Shown: positions 8,781-16,645, counted from the stretch's first letter. The stretch is DNA of 42,913 nucleotides from Bacteroidota bacterium (GCA_030019075.1 JASEHD010000010.1:1-42913); one strand, 5' to 3'. Numbers and translations are program-made. The notes: generated from the sequence alone by a model not told the origin.

Positions 8781-8846
8781 CTTCGAAAATGAAACAATTT
8801 AAAAAGCAAAGTGAAGTTAAATTGCAGTTCTTTTTCAGAATCCCTG

Positions 8847-8890
8847 CTTGCCCGCCTGCGGCAGGCAGCAGGCAAGCCGCCGTAGGCGGG
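8847..8890. repeat. GC-rich compound palindrome
   Basis: Several pairings overlap: CTTGCC (8847-8852) with GGCAAG (8871-8876), GCCTGC (8854-8859) with GCAGGC (8861-8866), and CCCGCC (8851-8856) with GGCGGG (8885-8890). It stands out in AT-rich surroundings between two tRNA genes and looks like a dispersed intergenic repeat. Confidence 0.5.
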
Positions 8891-8901
8891 ATAAAATATT
8901 A

Positions 8902-8960
8902 ACAGTCGGGGTATCCTGATACCTCTCAATTGCTTCAATTTTCCTCTAGGAACCCCGACT
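8902..8960. repeat. Inverted repeat AGTCGGGGT/ACCCCGACT
   Basis: A perfect nine-base inverted repeat brackets about 40 bases directly upstream of the long-stem tRNA. Nothing coding is visible inside it. It could be part of a structured leader for the tRNA transcript. Confidence 0.4.
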
Positions 8961-8966
8961 CCCACC

Positions 8967-9053
8967 GGACGCTTAGCTCAGTTGGTTCAGAGCGTCCCGT
9001 CTTGTTTCACAAACAAGACGGGGAGGTCGCAGGTTCGATCCCTGCAGTGTCCT
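8967..9053 (+). tRNA. tRNA-Val-like (CAC) with an extended, 11-bp anticodon stem
   Basis: Acceptor GGACGCT pairs with AGTGTCC (one G-U), the D-stem is GCTC/GAGC, and the T-arm GCAGG-TTCGATC-CCTGC pairs perfectly. These regions closely resemble the tRNA-Val 13 bases downstream. The anticodon arm is 29 nt instead of 17. Bases 8995-9005 pair with 9013-9023 (ten Watson-Crick pairs plus a terminal T-G) around a normal seven-base loop TTCACAA, giving anticodon CAC. The discriminator is T, whereas bacterial valine tRNAs normally have A. It could be an active variant, a tRNA-like regulatory RNA, or a decaying duplicate. The perfect pairing of the extension argues against simple decay. Confidence 0.65.
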
Positions 9054-9065
9054 CAAAATAATATT

Positions 9066-9140
9066 GGGTGCTTAGCTCAGCTGGTTCAGAGCGCCGCCCT
9101 TACAAGGCGGAGGTCGCAGGTTCGATCCCCGCAGCACCCA
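9066..9140 (+). tRNA. tRNA-Val (anticodon TAC)
   Basis: A standard cloverleaf: acceptor GGGTGCT/AGCACCC, D-stem GCTC/GAGC, anticodon stem CCGCC/GGCGG with loop CTTACAA, variable AGGTC, and discriminator A. The T-stem GCAGG/CCCGC has one A-C mismatch in the middle. It can read GUA and GUG codons, so the neighbouring CAC species would be redundant for decoding. Confidence 0.93.
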
Positions 9141-9149
9141 CAAATCAAG

Positions 9150-9245
9150 AAAGCTAAACTGGTTCAGAGCGTCCCGTCTTGTTTCACAAACAAGACAGGG
9201 AGGTCGAAGGTTCTCCTATTCCAATCGAATTGGAACGGGACGCAG
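9150..9245 (+). pseudogene. Decayed copy of the long-stem tRNA
   Basis: The D-arm remnant (CTGGTTCAGAGC) and the whole extended anticodon arm, with loop TTCACAA, are nearly identical to 8981-9023. One change (ACAGGG for ACGGGG) breaks a pair. The 5' acceptor strand is missing, and the T-arm after GGTTC is replaced by a sequence holding the palindrome TTCCAAT-CGA-ATTGGAA. GCGTCCCGT in the 5' part is complementary to ACGGGACGC near the 3' end, so the transcript could refold into a larger stem. Confidence 0.6.
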
Positions 9246-9297
9246 CACACACGATGAAGTATAGAGTAAATGCGATCAGTCCAGCAACTGGCAATAA

Positions 9298-10209
9298 TTA
9301 TCCGAAGAAGTTTTCTAGCGCATCATGCAGTGTTGGAAATTTAAATTTATAACCAGCTTCTAATAATTTCTTGGGTATAATTCGCCTTCCACCAATCAGC
9401 ATTTCCGACATTTCGCCTAACATCAGTTTTAACATAAATGACGGTACAGGCATCCATGACGGCCTTCCAATCGCTTTGCCAAGCGATGAAGAAAATTCAT
9501 TCATCATAACTGGAGACGGCGAGGAGACATTAACCTCACCTGATAGTGATTGTTTTTCAAGTGCGAAAAAGATAATATTCACCACATCCTCGCGGTGAAT
9601 CCATGGAAACCACTGTTTTCCTGAGCCAAGCGGTCCACCGATAAATAATCTAAACGGTAGCAACATTCTTTTTAAGGCGCCCCCCGAAGGATCCAGAGCA
9701 ACTCCAATTCTTAGAAGCACAACTCGTGTCTTATACTTTTCAGCGTACATCGCTTCACGTTCCCACTGCTCGCATAAATCGGAAAGAAATCCTACGCCTC
9801 TCGGTTCTGCTTCAGTTACATCACCAGTACCGAAATTACCATAATATCCTACGGCAGAAGCATTTATCAGAATGCGCTGCTTGCAAGATGCTTCCGATAT
9901 TGCATTCACTATAGCCCGCGTCGGCTCAATTCTACTCTGGAGCAGTCGAGTTTTTTGTTTTTCACTCCAGCGTTTTGCCGCAATATTTTCGCCTGTGAGA
10001 TTAATAATTGCATCAACACCATCAATATGTCTCGCCCACTCCCCCATCGTCTTGCCATCCCATTTAACAATCTGAAACGAGTCATCTTTAATTGATTTGC
10101 CCGTATCCGGATTTCTTGAAAGAAGGATAACGTTATTTTTTGCATCAAGTAGCCGTCGAATTAATTCTGACCCTATGAAACCAGTGCCGCCAGCAATAAT
10201 AATCTTCAT
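9298..10209 (-). CDS. TIGR01777 family SDR-type epimerase (YfcH-like)
   Basis: The 303-residue protein starts MKIIIAGGTGFIGSELIRRL, an extended-SDR NAD(P)-binding motif GGTGFIG. It contains the NLTGENIAAKRWS segment (about residue 70) specific to TIGR01777 proteins. The C-terminal part (PSWMPVPSFMLKLMLGEMSE...GGRRIIPKKLLEAGYKF) is the small conserved C-terminal domain of this family. Members are predicted NAD(P)-dependent sugar-nucleotide epimerases, and their true substrate is uncertain. The family identification is strong. The gene is divergent from the downstream SpoU gene and next to the tRNA cluster. Confidence 0.93.
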   Translation of the reverse strand: MKIIIAGGTGFIGSELIRRLLDAKNNVILLSRNPDTGKSIKDDSFQIVKWDGKTMGEWARHIDGVDAIINLTGENIAAKRWSEKQKTRLLQSRIEPTRAIVNAISEASCKQRILINASAVGYYGNFGTGDVTEAEPRGVGFLSDLCEQWEREAMYAEKYKTRVVLLRIGVALDPSGGALKRMLLPFRLFIGGPLGSGKQWFPWIHREDVVNIIFFALEKQSLSGEVNVSSPSPVMMNEFSSSLGKAIGRPSWMPVPSFMLKLMLGEMSEMLIGGRRIIPKKLLEAGYKFKFPTLHDALENFFG

Positions 10210-10262
10210 ATCATACCTCTGAAATTATTCATACATTGAGACATCTGAAAAATAAAATAACA

Positions 10263-10289
10263 GTCATGGTGAACCTGTCGAACCATGAC
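10263..10289. repeat. Hairpin repeat GTCATGGT/AACCATGAC
   Basis: GTCATGGT (10263-10270) pairs with the complementary ACCATGAC (10282-10289) in the gap between two divergent genes. The remaining roughly 180 bp of this gap are AT-rich with no clear feature. It resembles short palindromic intergenic repeats seen in many environmental genomes. Confidence 0.45.
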
Positions 10290-10391
10290 ATTTTGTTAAA
10301 GAAATTTTTCAGTAGTCTCATATTATTAATTTTCAATCTCATTTGCTAATAGTTTGTTTTTCAAGATTGTAAGATATATCTTTTATACGAG

Positions 10392-11306
10392 ATGAACCAA
10401 AATTTTAAAATGCAGGAAGTTACATCACTCGATCTGCCTGAGCTTCAGCCGTATCAAACGCTTCGTAGACCACACGAACACATCCGAGACGGAATTTTTG
10501 TTGCCGAAGGTGAAAAAGTTGTGAGACGTTTACTTGCATCCGATTTGATAATTATCTCAATGCTGATGACTCCGCAATGGCACAAGAGCATCTTCCCCAA
10601 CGAATATCAAACATCAGACAACGGACTTCCACTAGATGATCACTCCAAAAATCCAATACTCCACCATTCCATTTCGGGGATTCATTCAACGACACAACCT
10701 ACTGTCTTCATCGCTGAAAAAAATCTCCTAGAGACGATAGTCGGCAACAACCTCCATCAAGGAATTATGGCGGTTGCAAAAGTGCCTTCGCCAATGAAGT
10801 TAGAGGAAATGATCGCAAAATTTTCAGAACCGTACCTCGTCGTTGCACTTGATGGATTGGTTAATGCAGAAAATGTCGGAGCTATCGTACGAAATTGTGC
10901 TGCATTCGGAGTTGATGGAATTATTGTCGGTGAGAATTCGAGCAGCCCCTATTTACGGCGTGCTGTACGAAATTCTATGGGTGCTGTGTTTGGGATTCCG
11001 GTTGTAGACAGCTCAAATCTCGTTGAATCTCTTTCAATAATGAAGAATGATTATAATATTAAAATTATAGCGGCACATCTTGGAGAAGATAATTCGATAC
11101 ACGCAACCGATCTCAGCGGAAATATTTGCATCGTACTGGGAAACGAAGGTGAAGGGATATCAAAAACAGTTTTAGATGCTTGCGATATGAGCGTTACAAT
11201 CCCGATGATGAGAGGAACCGATTCCCTTAACGTAGCAAGCGCCAGCGCTGTATTTCTCTATGAAACAAGAAAACAAAGAATGAACAACCATGAAACATTC
11301 CTCTGA
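10392..11306 (+). CDS. TrmH/SpoU family RNA 2'-O-methyltransferase
   Basis: The 304-residue protein shows the three SPOUT motifs. LDGLVNAENVGAIVRNCAAF (about 155-174) contains the conserved Asn/Arg pair. GNEGEGIS lies near residue 255. IPMMRGTDSLNVASASAVFL is near 275 and forms the knotted SAM site. The N-terminal region with FVAEGEKVVRRLL is the substrate-binding domain of rRNA/tRNA 2'-O-methyltransferases. The target nucleotide is unknown. The stop overlaps the rnhA start by 17 bases, indicating a translationally coupled pair. Confidence 0.93.
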   Translation: MNQNFKMQEVTSLDLPELQPYQTLRRPHEHIRDGIFVAEGEKVVRRLLASDLIIISMLMTPQWHKSIFPNEYQTSDNGLPLDDHSKNPILHHSISGIHSTTQPTVFIAEKNLLETIVGNNLHQGIMAVAKVPSPMKLEEMIAKFSEPYLVVALDGLVNAENVGAIVRNCAAFGVDGIIVGENSSSPYLRRAVRNSMGAVFGIPVVDSSNLVESLSIMKNDYNIKIIAAHLGEDNSIHATDLSGNICIVLGNEGEGISKTVLDACDMSVTIPMMRGTDSLNVASASAVFLYETRKQRMNNHETFL

Positions 11307-11757
11307 AAATAAAATAATCATCTACTGCGACGGCGCATGTTCCGGCAACCAATTCAACAACAACTCCGGCGGTTGGGGTGCGGTGCTAAAGTTCGAAAAC
11401 ATCACAAAAGAAATTTACGGTTGTGAAAAGAATACAACAAACCAAAGGATGGAAATCACTGCCTGCATTAAAGCATTAGAGGCGATTAAGAAAGAAGGAT
11501 TTAAAATAGACCTCTACTCTGACAGTGCTTATTTAGTAAATTGTATAAATGAACGCTGGTTCGAGTCGTGGCTAAAGAACGGATGGAAGAACGCTAAGAA
11601 AAAACCTGTCGAGAACCAGGATTTGTGGATGAGATTATTGGAACTTTTGAAAAAGTATGATGTAACATTTCATAAGGTGGTTGGACACTCAGGGAATAAG
11701 CTTAATGAGCGGGCGGATAAACTTGCACAACGGGGAATCGATACTCATGGGAAATAA
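11290..11757 (+). CDS. rnhA: Ribonuclease HI
   Basis: The 155-residue protein has the usual length of bacterial RNase HI. Catalytic residues are recognisable as Asp14 (YCDGACSG), Glu55 (NQRMEITACIKAL), Asp78 (LYSDSAYLV) and Asp143 (NERADKLA), with the flexible-loop His133 in KVVGHSG. It cleaves the RNA strand of RNA:DNA hybrids. The basic handle WFESWLKNGWKNAKKKPVEN is also present. It overlaps the SpoU gene by 17 bases. An RNase HII gene is found at 20614, so the organism has both RNase H types. Confidence 0.97.
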   Translation: MKHSSENKIIIYCDGACSGNQFNNNSGGWGAVLKFENITKEIYGCEKNTTNQRMEITACIKALEAIKKEGFKIDLYSDSAYLVNCINERWFESWLKNGWKNAKKKPVENQDLWMRLLELLKKYDVTFHKVVGHSGNKLNERADKLAQRGIDTHGK

Positions 11758-11785
11758 AAAAGCCGACTCTGATAATTCCTAATTT

Positions 11786-12211
11786 TCAATCGAGTTCGAT
11801 AATCTCTTTTTTAGAAAAGTAATAGCCGATTTCAATCTTTCCGTTTTCGGGTGAATCGGACCCATGAACAATATTTTCGCTTTTATTATCGGCAAATAGT
11901 TTTCGTATCGTTCCCGGTGCGGCATCTTTCGGGTCGGTTGCTCCTATTAGTGTACGATAATCGGCAACAGCATTTTCTTTTTCGAGTGCAATCGGAATAC
12001 ATGGCCCGGAACTCATAAACTCTACCAATCCATCGTAAAAAGGTTTCCCTTTATGAACAGCGTAGAAACCACTGGCGGTTTCTTTTGTTAATTTGATCTT
12101 TTTCATACCGAGAATTTTAAATCCGGCTTTTTCGATTCGGGCAATCACTTCACCCGTTAATTTCTTCCTTACACAATCCGGTTTTAAAATTGCCAATGTT
12201 CTTTCAATCAT
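11786..12211 (-). CDS. ndk: Nucleoside diphosphate kinase
   Basis: The 141-residue protein carries the family opening [10 protein letters not shown] and the active-site NIVHGSDS with phospho-acceptor His116. It transfers phosphate between nucleoside tri- and diphosphates via phosphohistidine. The start codon overlaps the sucD stop, so the two genes form an operon. Pairing is functionally sensible because succinyl-CoA ligase makes ATP or GTP and Ndk equilibrates the pool. The gene converges with rnhA across only 28 bases. Confidence 0.97.
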   Translation of the reverse strand: MIERTLAILKPDCVRKKLTGEVIARIEKAGFKILGMKKIKLTKETASGFYAVHKGKPFYDGLVEFMSSGPCIPIALEKENAVADYRTLIGATDPKDAAPGTIRKLFADNKSENIVHGSDSPENGKIEIGYYFSKKEIIELD

Positions 12212-13152
12212 TTTTTACTTTTTCCTTCTAACTTTTTACTTTTCTTCGATACCTTTTTTCCTAAAACTTTTTTTACCATCTCTCCTATCAATGCTGGACT
12301 TTCGACCACATGGATTCCCGCCTTCTTCATAGCAACCATCTTTTCTGCAGCAGTTCCTTTTCCGCCAGAGATAATTGCCCCTGCGTGTCCCATGCGTCTG
12401 CCCGGAGGAGCGGTGCGCCCAGCAATAAAACCTATGACAGGTTTCTTGAAATTTTTCTTAATATAATCTGCAGCTTCTTCTTCAGCAGTCCCGCCAATTT
12501 CACCGATCATGATGACCGCTTCGGTTCCGTCATCATCCTTAAATAATTTCAAAGCATCAATGAAGCGTGTCCCAATAATCGGATCGCCACCTATGCCGAT
12601 GCAGGTGGATTGTCCCAGACCAAGCTGTGTAACTTGCCACACCGCTTCGTATGTTAGTGTTCCACTGCGTGAAATAATTCCAACCGTCCCCGGTTTGTGA
12701 ATAAATCCCGGCATAATTCCTACCTTACACTTACCCGGTGATATAATTCCTGGGCAATTTGGACCAATCATTCGGGTTCCTGTTCGTTGGAGGTATTCAT
12801 ATACTTTTACCATATCACGCGCAGGAATGCCCTCAGTTATCGCCACAATCAGTTTTATGCCGGCTTCTGCCGCTTCCATAATCGCTTCTGCAGCAAATCC
12901 GGCAGGAACAAAAATTATAGATGTATTCGCACCTTCATTTTTTACGGCATCTGCAACGGTATTAAAAACAGGCACCGGTTTCTTAAACGGATATTGATCG
13001 CTGCCGTTATACACCAAGCCGCCTTTGCCCGGTGTTACGCCGGCAATAACCTTAGTTCCGTAATCGATCATTTGATGTGTATGAAATGTTCCTTCGCCGC
13101 CTGTGATTCCCTGAACCACAAGACGGGTAGATTTATCGACGAGTATGCTCAT
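12208..13152 (-). CDS. sucD: Succinate-CoA ligase, alpha subunit
   Basis: The 314-residue protein has the CoA-binding N-terminal fold, the [11 protein letters not shown] segment, and the phosphohistidine site [12 protein letters not shown] with His256. It interconverts succinyl-CoA and succinate with substrate-level phosphorylation, together with a SucC beta subunit not in this window. It is about 20 residues longer than usual because of a lysine-rich tail (many Lys in the last 20 residues). The stop overlaps the ndk start. The absence of sucC next door is common in this part of the bacterial tree. Confidence 0.96.
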   Translation of the reverse strand: MSILVDKSTRLVVQGITGGEGTFHTHQMIDYGTKVIAGVTPGKGGLVYNGSDQYPFKKPVPVFNTVADAVKNEGANTSIIFVPAGFAAEAIMEAAEAGIKLIVAITEGIPARDMVKVYEYLQRTGTRMIGPNCPGIISPGKCKVGIMPGFIHKPGTVGIISRSGTLTYEAVWQVTQLGLGQSTCIGIGGDPIIGTRFIDALKLFKDDDGTEAVIMIGEIGGTAEEEAADYIKKNFKKPVIGFIAGRTAPPGRRMGHAGAIISGGKGTAAEKMVAMKKAGIHVVESPALIGEMVKKVLGKKVSKKSKKLEGKSKK

Positions 13153-13197
13153 TATTCCTCAATGCAAAATTAAAAATTCAAAATTAAAAAAATATTA

Positions 13198-13791
13198 TTA
13201 CTTTTTACACTCTCTTGATACTTTATCTAAAACTGGACCAAACGTTTTAACTAAATATTCAATCTCAGTGATTAAGGTTTTTTTTAGTTTCGTAAAATCA
13301 ATCAACCCACTTACCCAGCCACCAGTAGGAAGATATTTGTATGTAATCGCACATTCTGTCCAATCATATCTGATTCGATTCGGACCAAAACGAAATTTAG
13401 ACAATTTAATTATTTTATTGTTTAAATCCCTATCAGATAATTTTCCGCCTTGTAAATATTTCGTCCATACGTAGAATACAGGACCAGGTTCCGAAGTGTC
13501 ATCAAAAATGTCTTCAATAGTAAAATAATCCAGCAAAATCATGGCAGATCTCCAAGGATTCCGATTATTTCCCTTTTTGTATGTCCAATCTGCTTTCCAA
13601 ATACGTATATATCTTTCTCCAACTTTCAAATTCAAATCCGATTTCCACCAATTTTTTAATGGAAGTTCTTTTTCTAAATCTTTAAGTAACTCTTTTAACT
13701 TATCCTGCAATTTCTTTTCGGCATCCCGTAATTCGTAATAAGTATGGTAATTTTCAAGTAAAAATCGTGCTGTAGAATATTTATTTTTCAT
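13198..13791 (-). CDS. Uncharacterised protein, partner of the PD-(D/E)XK nuclease
   Basis: I do not recognise this 197-residue family. The N-terminal third is charged and helical (LRDAEKKLQDKLKELLKDLEKEL), likely a coiled coil. The rest is rich in Trp and Tyr (KNWWK, YIRIWKADWTYKKG, NPWRSAM, YVWTKYLQGG, YDWTECAITYKYLPTGGW), suggesting a beta-rich domain. There is no signal peptide or membrane segment. It begins three bases after the nuclease stop, so the two are surely cotranscribed. It could be a separate accessory subunit, or the split-off C-terminal half of a longer nuclease. Base composition looks AT-richer than in sucD. Confidence 0.75.
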   Translation of the reverse strand: MKNKYSTARFLLENYHTYYELRDAEKKLQDKLKELLKDLEKELPLKNWWKSDLNLKVGERYIRIWKADWTYKKGNNRNPWRSAMILLDYFTIEDIFDDTSEPGPVFYVWTKYLQGGKLSDRDLNNKIIKLSKFRFGPNRIRYDWTECAITYKYLPTGGWVSGLIDFTKLKKTLITEIEYLVKTFGPVLDKVSRECKK

Positions 13792-13794
13792 TGT

Positions 13795-14547
13795 TCAAAC
13801 CCCGAGGATGTGTTCATTAATTGTCATCAAATATTGATTCAGAAACCACTGTAGTTTAACCGGAAGTTGATTATTCGTGCAGCCACGAACAATAGTAGCA
13901 ATTCGTTCCCAAGATAAAGATCTAAATCCAAATGATTCTTTCGGTAGATACCCAGTCTTTGTTAAAAAGTATGCATGTGTGTTTTTATCTGGAATATGAT
14001 ACTCATATTGGTTTTTCTTCAAGTCATCCCACTCCCTTTTTAATTGTTTATACCCTGCACCTGCATGCACCTTGTTTTCAATATGGATGATAAATCGAGA
14101 AGGACATTTTATCGAGATATCTATTCTGGATTCTTCACCAGATTCTTCAGGAGTTACACTATAATTTTCATCCGCGTACCAGAGAGGCAATCCTAAACTT
14201 TTGCAAAATTCCTTAAAAAATAAAGAATCCTGGAAATGACTACCTGCAATTTTTTCCCGCTTAAACAACCAAGCCATAACTTGGGAATGACGTACTTCAT
14301 CAGTTTTAAATCCCAAAACATCAAAAACATTCAGGAACTCAAGTTGCTTTTCCTCATTACTAATGAATCTTTTTTTGATTTTACCAACTTCATCGATAAA
14401 TTTTTTTGTTTGAAGAAATTTCTGTCGCTGATCCCTAAGTTGGGTTGCGTTATAACCCTTAAAAAAAGATTCAATTATTTCAGCATGAGCAATTTTAGTT
14501 TTGCTGAAATTTCCGAAAAAACTTTTATAAACGTTCCTTGATGACAC
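13795..14547 (-). CDS. PD-(D/E)XK nuclease-like protein
   Basis: The 250-residue protein starts with GTG. The region 137-175 has the core of a PD-(D/E)XK fold: Asp143 in RIDISIKC, then Glu157 and Lys159 in IHIENKVHAG, then a helix with Gln168 (YKQLKREWDDL). Upstream, DEVRHSQVMAWLF (83-95) matches the conserved 'E..HS...WL' opening seen in the PDDEXK_20-type (PF14281) nucleases. Members of that family are often found among defence genes, but their role is mostly untested. It sits 22 bp after tatA and three bases before an unknown gene, interrupting otherwise housekeeping genes. Family membership is from motif reading, not a search. Confidence 0.78.
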   Translation of the reverse strand: MSSRNVYKSFFGNFSKTKIAHAEIIESFFKGYNATQLRDQRQKFLQTKKFIDEVGKIKKRFISNEEKQLEFLNVFDVLGFKTDEVRHSQVMAWLFKREKIAGSHFQDSLFFKEFCKSLGLPLWYADENYSVTPEESGEESRIDISIKCPSRFIIHIENKVHAGAGYKQLKREWDDLKKNQYEYHIPDKNTHAYFLTKTGYLPKESFGFRSLSWERIATIVRGCTNNQLPVKLQWFLNQYLMTINEHILGV

Positions 14548-14569
14548 AGAAAAACTTATTTAGATACTA

Positions 14570-14764
14570 TTACTTATTATCTATCTTCTTCTGTTCTTCC
14601 TGCGGCTTATTTATATCTTCCTGTATATCGCGCGCGGCTTTGCGGAATTCTTTCAATCCTTTGCCCAATCCTTGTGCAAGCTCCGGAATTTTCTTCGCTC
14701 CGAAGAAAATTAGAACGATAAGTAGAATTAGTATTATTTCGCCAGTGCCTAAATTACCAAACAT
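14570..14764 (-). CDS. tatA: Sec-independent protein translocase protein TatA/E
   Basis: The 64-residue protein has an N-terminal membrane helix ([20 protein letters not shown]), the hinge [20 protein letters not shown] and an acidic/basic amphipathic tail, the standard TatA layout. It forms the pore component of the twin-arginine system that exports folded proteins. A good AGGAG ribosome-binding site precedes the ATG by seven bases. It follows purQ by three bases. No tatC is in the window. Confidence 0.95.
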   Translation of the reverse strand: MFGNLGTGEIILILLIVLIFFGAKKIPELAQGLGKGLKEFRKAARDIQEDINKPQEEQKKIDNK

Positions 14765-14767
14765 AAA

Positions 14768-15514
14768 TTAACTCCTTTCAACTAAAATATTATTTTTCAA
14801 ATTTTCATTAACCATTAAACTATTTATTACTGATCTGAATATTTTTTGCCCATCTGTTCGCCCAAGTACCGGGTCGGCGGCTCGCTCTGGATGCGGCATC
14901 ACACCCATTACATTTCCATATTCGTTCATGATTCCGGCAATATTATTTATTGAACCATTCGGATTTGAATCAGGCGTAACGGTTCCATCCGATGAACAGT
15001 ATCGAAACAATATTTGATTGTTCCGCTCGAGGGTTTCGATTGTTACTTTGTCGGCAAAATAGTTGCCTTCGCCATGAGCAATCGGTATTTGCAGAACATC
15101 ACCCCTGTTACATTCTGATGTAAAGCGTGTATTCGAATTTTCAACACGTAAATTTACATACCTGCAAACGAATGTCAGACCTTCATTCATAAGCAATGCG
15201 CCCGGCAGTAAACCCGACTCGCAAAGTATTTGAAACCCGTTACAAATTCCGATAACAATACCGCCATCGCGGGCAAACGATATTACTTCTTTCATTATCG
15301 GTGAAAATCGTGCGATAGCGCCGCAGCGCAGATAATCGCCGTAAGAAAATCCACCCGGTAAAATTACAACATCCACACCTTCGAGTGAAGAATCTTTATG
15401 CCATAGAAATTTAGTGTCTTGATTAAAAATATTTTTCAAAACATAAAATGCATCATGATCGCAGTTCGATCCCGGAAAAACAACAACGCCGAATTTTTGT
15501 TTAGTATGAGACAT
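14768..15514 (-). CDS. purQ: Phosphoribosylformylglycinamidine synthase, glutaminase subunit
   Basis: The 248-residue protein (from ATG at 15514) starts [20 protein letters not shown]. It has the glutamine amidotransferase nucleophile Cys91 in GICNGFQIL and the His208/Glu210 pair in PHPERA. It supplies ammonia to PurL in step four of purine synthesis. The reading frame stays open upstream for 30 more codons, but those encode a low-information repeat-like sequence ([16 protein letters not shown]), so the shorter start is chosen. The PurS gene lies just upstream, as expected for the three-subunit enzyme. PurL is not in this window. Confidence 0.95.
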   Translation of the reverse strand: MSHTKQKFGVVVFPGSNCDHDAFYVLKNIFNQDTKFLWHKDSSLEGVDVVILPGGFSYGDYLRCGAIARFSPIMKEVISFARDGGIVIGICNGFQILCESGLLPGALLMNEGLTFVCRYVNLRVENSNTRFTSECNRGDVLQIPIAHGEGNYFADKVTIETLERNNQILFRYCSSDGTVTPDSNPNGSINNIAGIMNEYGNVMGVMPHPERAADPVLGRTDGQKIFRSVINSLMVNENLKNNILVERS

Positions 15515-15519
15515 TGTGG

Positions 15520-15585
15520 ATTTCTGATTTCGGATTTCGGATTTATCCTGTGCGAAGTCGAAGGGTTGCGGATCGAGGGTTTCTG
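15520..15585. repeat. Intergenic repeat upstream of purQ
   Basis: This segment contains tandem near-copies of GATTTCGGATTT and a stretch that reads [14 protein letters not shown] on the minus strand. That reading is a frequent spurious translation of short dispersed repeats in environmental bacterial genomes. It separates purS and purQ, which otherwise would be nearly contiguous. Confidence 0.45.
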
Positions 15586-15600
15586 CACATATCTCAAATC

Positions 15601-15867
15601 TCATATCCCAAATCCCTCAGAGATTTTTTCGACCGAGAATGTATAGTCTTCCATAACCGGATTTGCTAATAATTTCTTACATGCGGTTTCGGTAACCAGA
15701 ACCGCTTCTTCTTTATTCGGTGCATCAATTTTCATTTCAATGTGTTTTCCGATGCGAACCTCTTGTACCGAATTCATTTGTAAACTTTCAAGTGCGTGAT
15801 GAATCGCTTTCCCCTGGGGATCCAGAATCGATTTCCGAAGTGTAATTGTTATTTTTGCTAAGTACAA
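15601..15867 (-). CDS. purS: Phosphoribosylformylglycinamidine synthase, PurS subunit
   Basis: The small PurS subunit bridges PurL and PurQ. The core sequence [20 protein letters not shown] is typical of its N-terminus. I place the start at the TTG at 15867 because it yields an 88-residue protein of normal length. It has AGGGG seven bases upstream (15875-15879) and avoids overlap with pssA. An upstream ATG at 15963 would add 32 residues of polar, unconserved sequence reading through the pssA end. The gene sits in the purC-psd-pssA-purS-purQ-tatA run. Confidence 0.92.
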   Translation of the reverse strand: MYLAKITITLRKSILDPQGKAIHHALESLQMNSVQEVRIGKHIEMKIDAPNKEEAVLVTETACKKLLANPVMEDYTFSVEKISEGFGI

Positions 15868-15877
15868 AGGAGTTCCC

Positions 15878-16645
15878 CTAAAAATCAACACTGGTAACTT
15901 CGGTTTCTTTTTCTGCTGTTGATTTTGGTGAAGACCGAATTGATTTTTGGATGAATTGGACAATATATCTTATGGGCCCGGTAGCAACGAAGAAAACAAA
16001 GAATAGAAATAATGCTTGTCCTTTTGTTATAATTATAGCAGTTACACCTATAACGCCAATGGTAAACCGCAGTGGATGTTGTTTAATACCCTTTCGTGAA
16101 AATTTGGGAATAGTATCATATTTAATTGTACTTACCATGAGAAGTGAAAGGATAACAACCATGAAAGGTAAAAGCGATGCGGCTAAACTGGGTAATACAT
16201 TTGTCTCATCGACATACTTTAAGATGAAAGCTGAGATTGTCATTGCCATTGCTGGAATCGGTAAACCTTTGAAATAATCTTTATCATATCCGACTAACTG
16301 AACATTGAACCGAGCAAGCCGGAGGGCGCCGAAAATCATAGGTAAAGCGCTTAACAACATCCCCCATCCTTCGAGTGAACGGAGATGAATATTATAAACA
16401 AGAAATGAAGGTGCCGCACCAAAAGAAACCACGTCGGAGAGAGAATCAAGCTCTACACCAAAATCGCTTGATGATTTCGTAATACGCGCCATGACGCCAT
16501 CGAGCATGTCAAAAATAGCCGCCAATATAATAAACCAAGCTGCGAGGATATAATCGTTTTGAGACGTATGAATGATCGAACGGAAACCACAGAAAATATT
16601 GAGGATTGTAAATAAGCTCGGGACAACCGCCCTTGTGATTCTCAT
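15878..16645 (-). CDS. pssA: CDP-diacylglycerol-serine O-phosphatidyltransferase
   Basis: The 255-residue membrane protein carries the CDP-alcohol phosphotransferase signature DG..AR........G...D...D at about 49-71, seen as LDGVMAR and GVELDSLSD. It is followed by several hydrophobic helices. It makes phosphatidylserine from CDP-diacylglycerol and serine. Its ATG overlaps the stop of the decarboxylase gene (ATGA), and together the two genes produce phosphatidylethanolamine. The C-terminus is cytosolic and charged. Confidence 0.95.
   Translation of the reverse strand: MRITRAVVPSLFTILNIFCGFRSIIHTSQNDYILAAWFIILAAIFDMLDGVMARITKSSSDFGVELDSLSDVVSFGAAPSFLVYNIHLRSLEGWGMLLSALPMIFGALRLARFNVQLVGYDKDYFKGLPIPAMAMTISAFILKYVDETNVLPSLAASLLPFMVVILSLLMVSTIKYDTIPKFSRKGIKQHPLRFTIGVIGVTAIIITKGQALFLFFVFFVATGPIRYIVQFIQKSIRSSPKSTAEKETEVTSVDF

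Noticed and set aside
8720-8965. Minus-strand open frame of 81 codons over the tRNA-Gly region
   Set aside because: It is the antisense of tRNA-Gly and neighbouring repeats; its ending (AGDRDRTGDVQLG) is a familiar false translation of tRNA sequence.
8967-9053. Possibility that the long anticodon arm is an intron
   Set aside because: Bacterial tRNA introns are group I and hundreds of bases long. Here the extra 12 bases are split evenly and pair with each other, leaving a standard loop.
8982-9257. Plus-strand open frame of 91 codons with repeated VQSVPSCFTNKTGRS units
   Set aside because: The repeats are the long-stem tRNA, tRNA-Val and the decayed copy read as protein; there is no ribosome-binding site.
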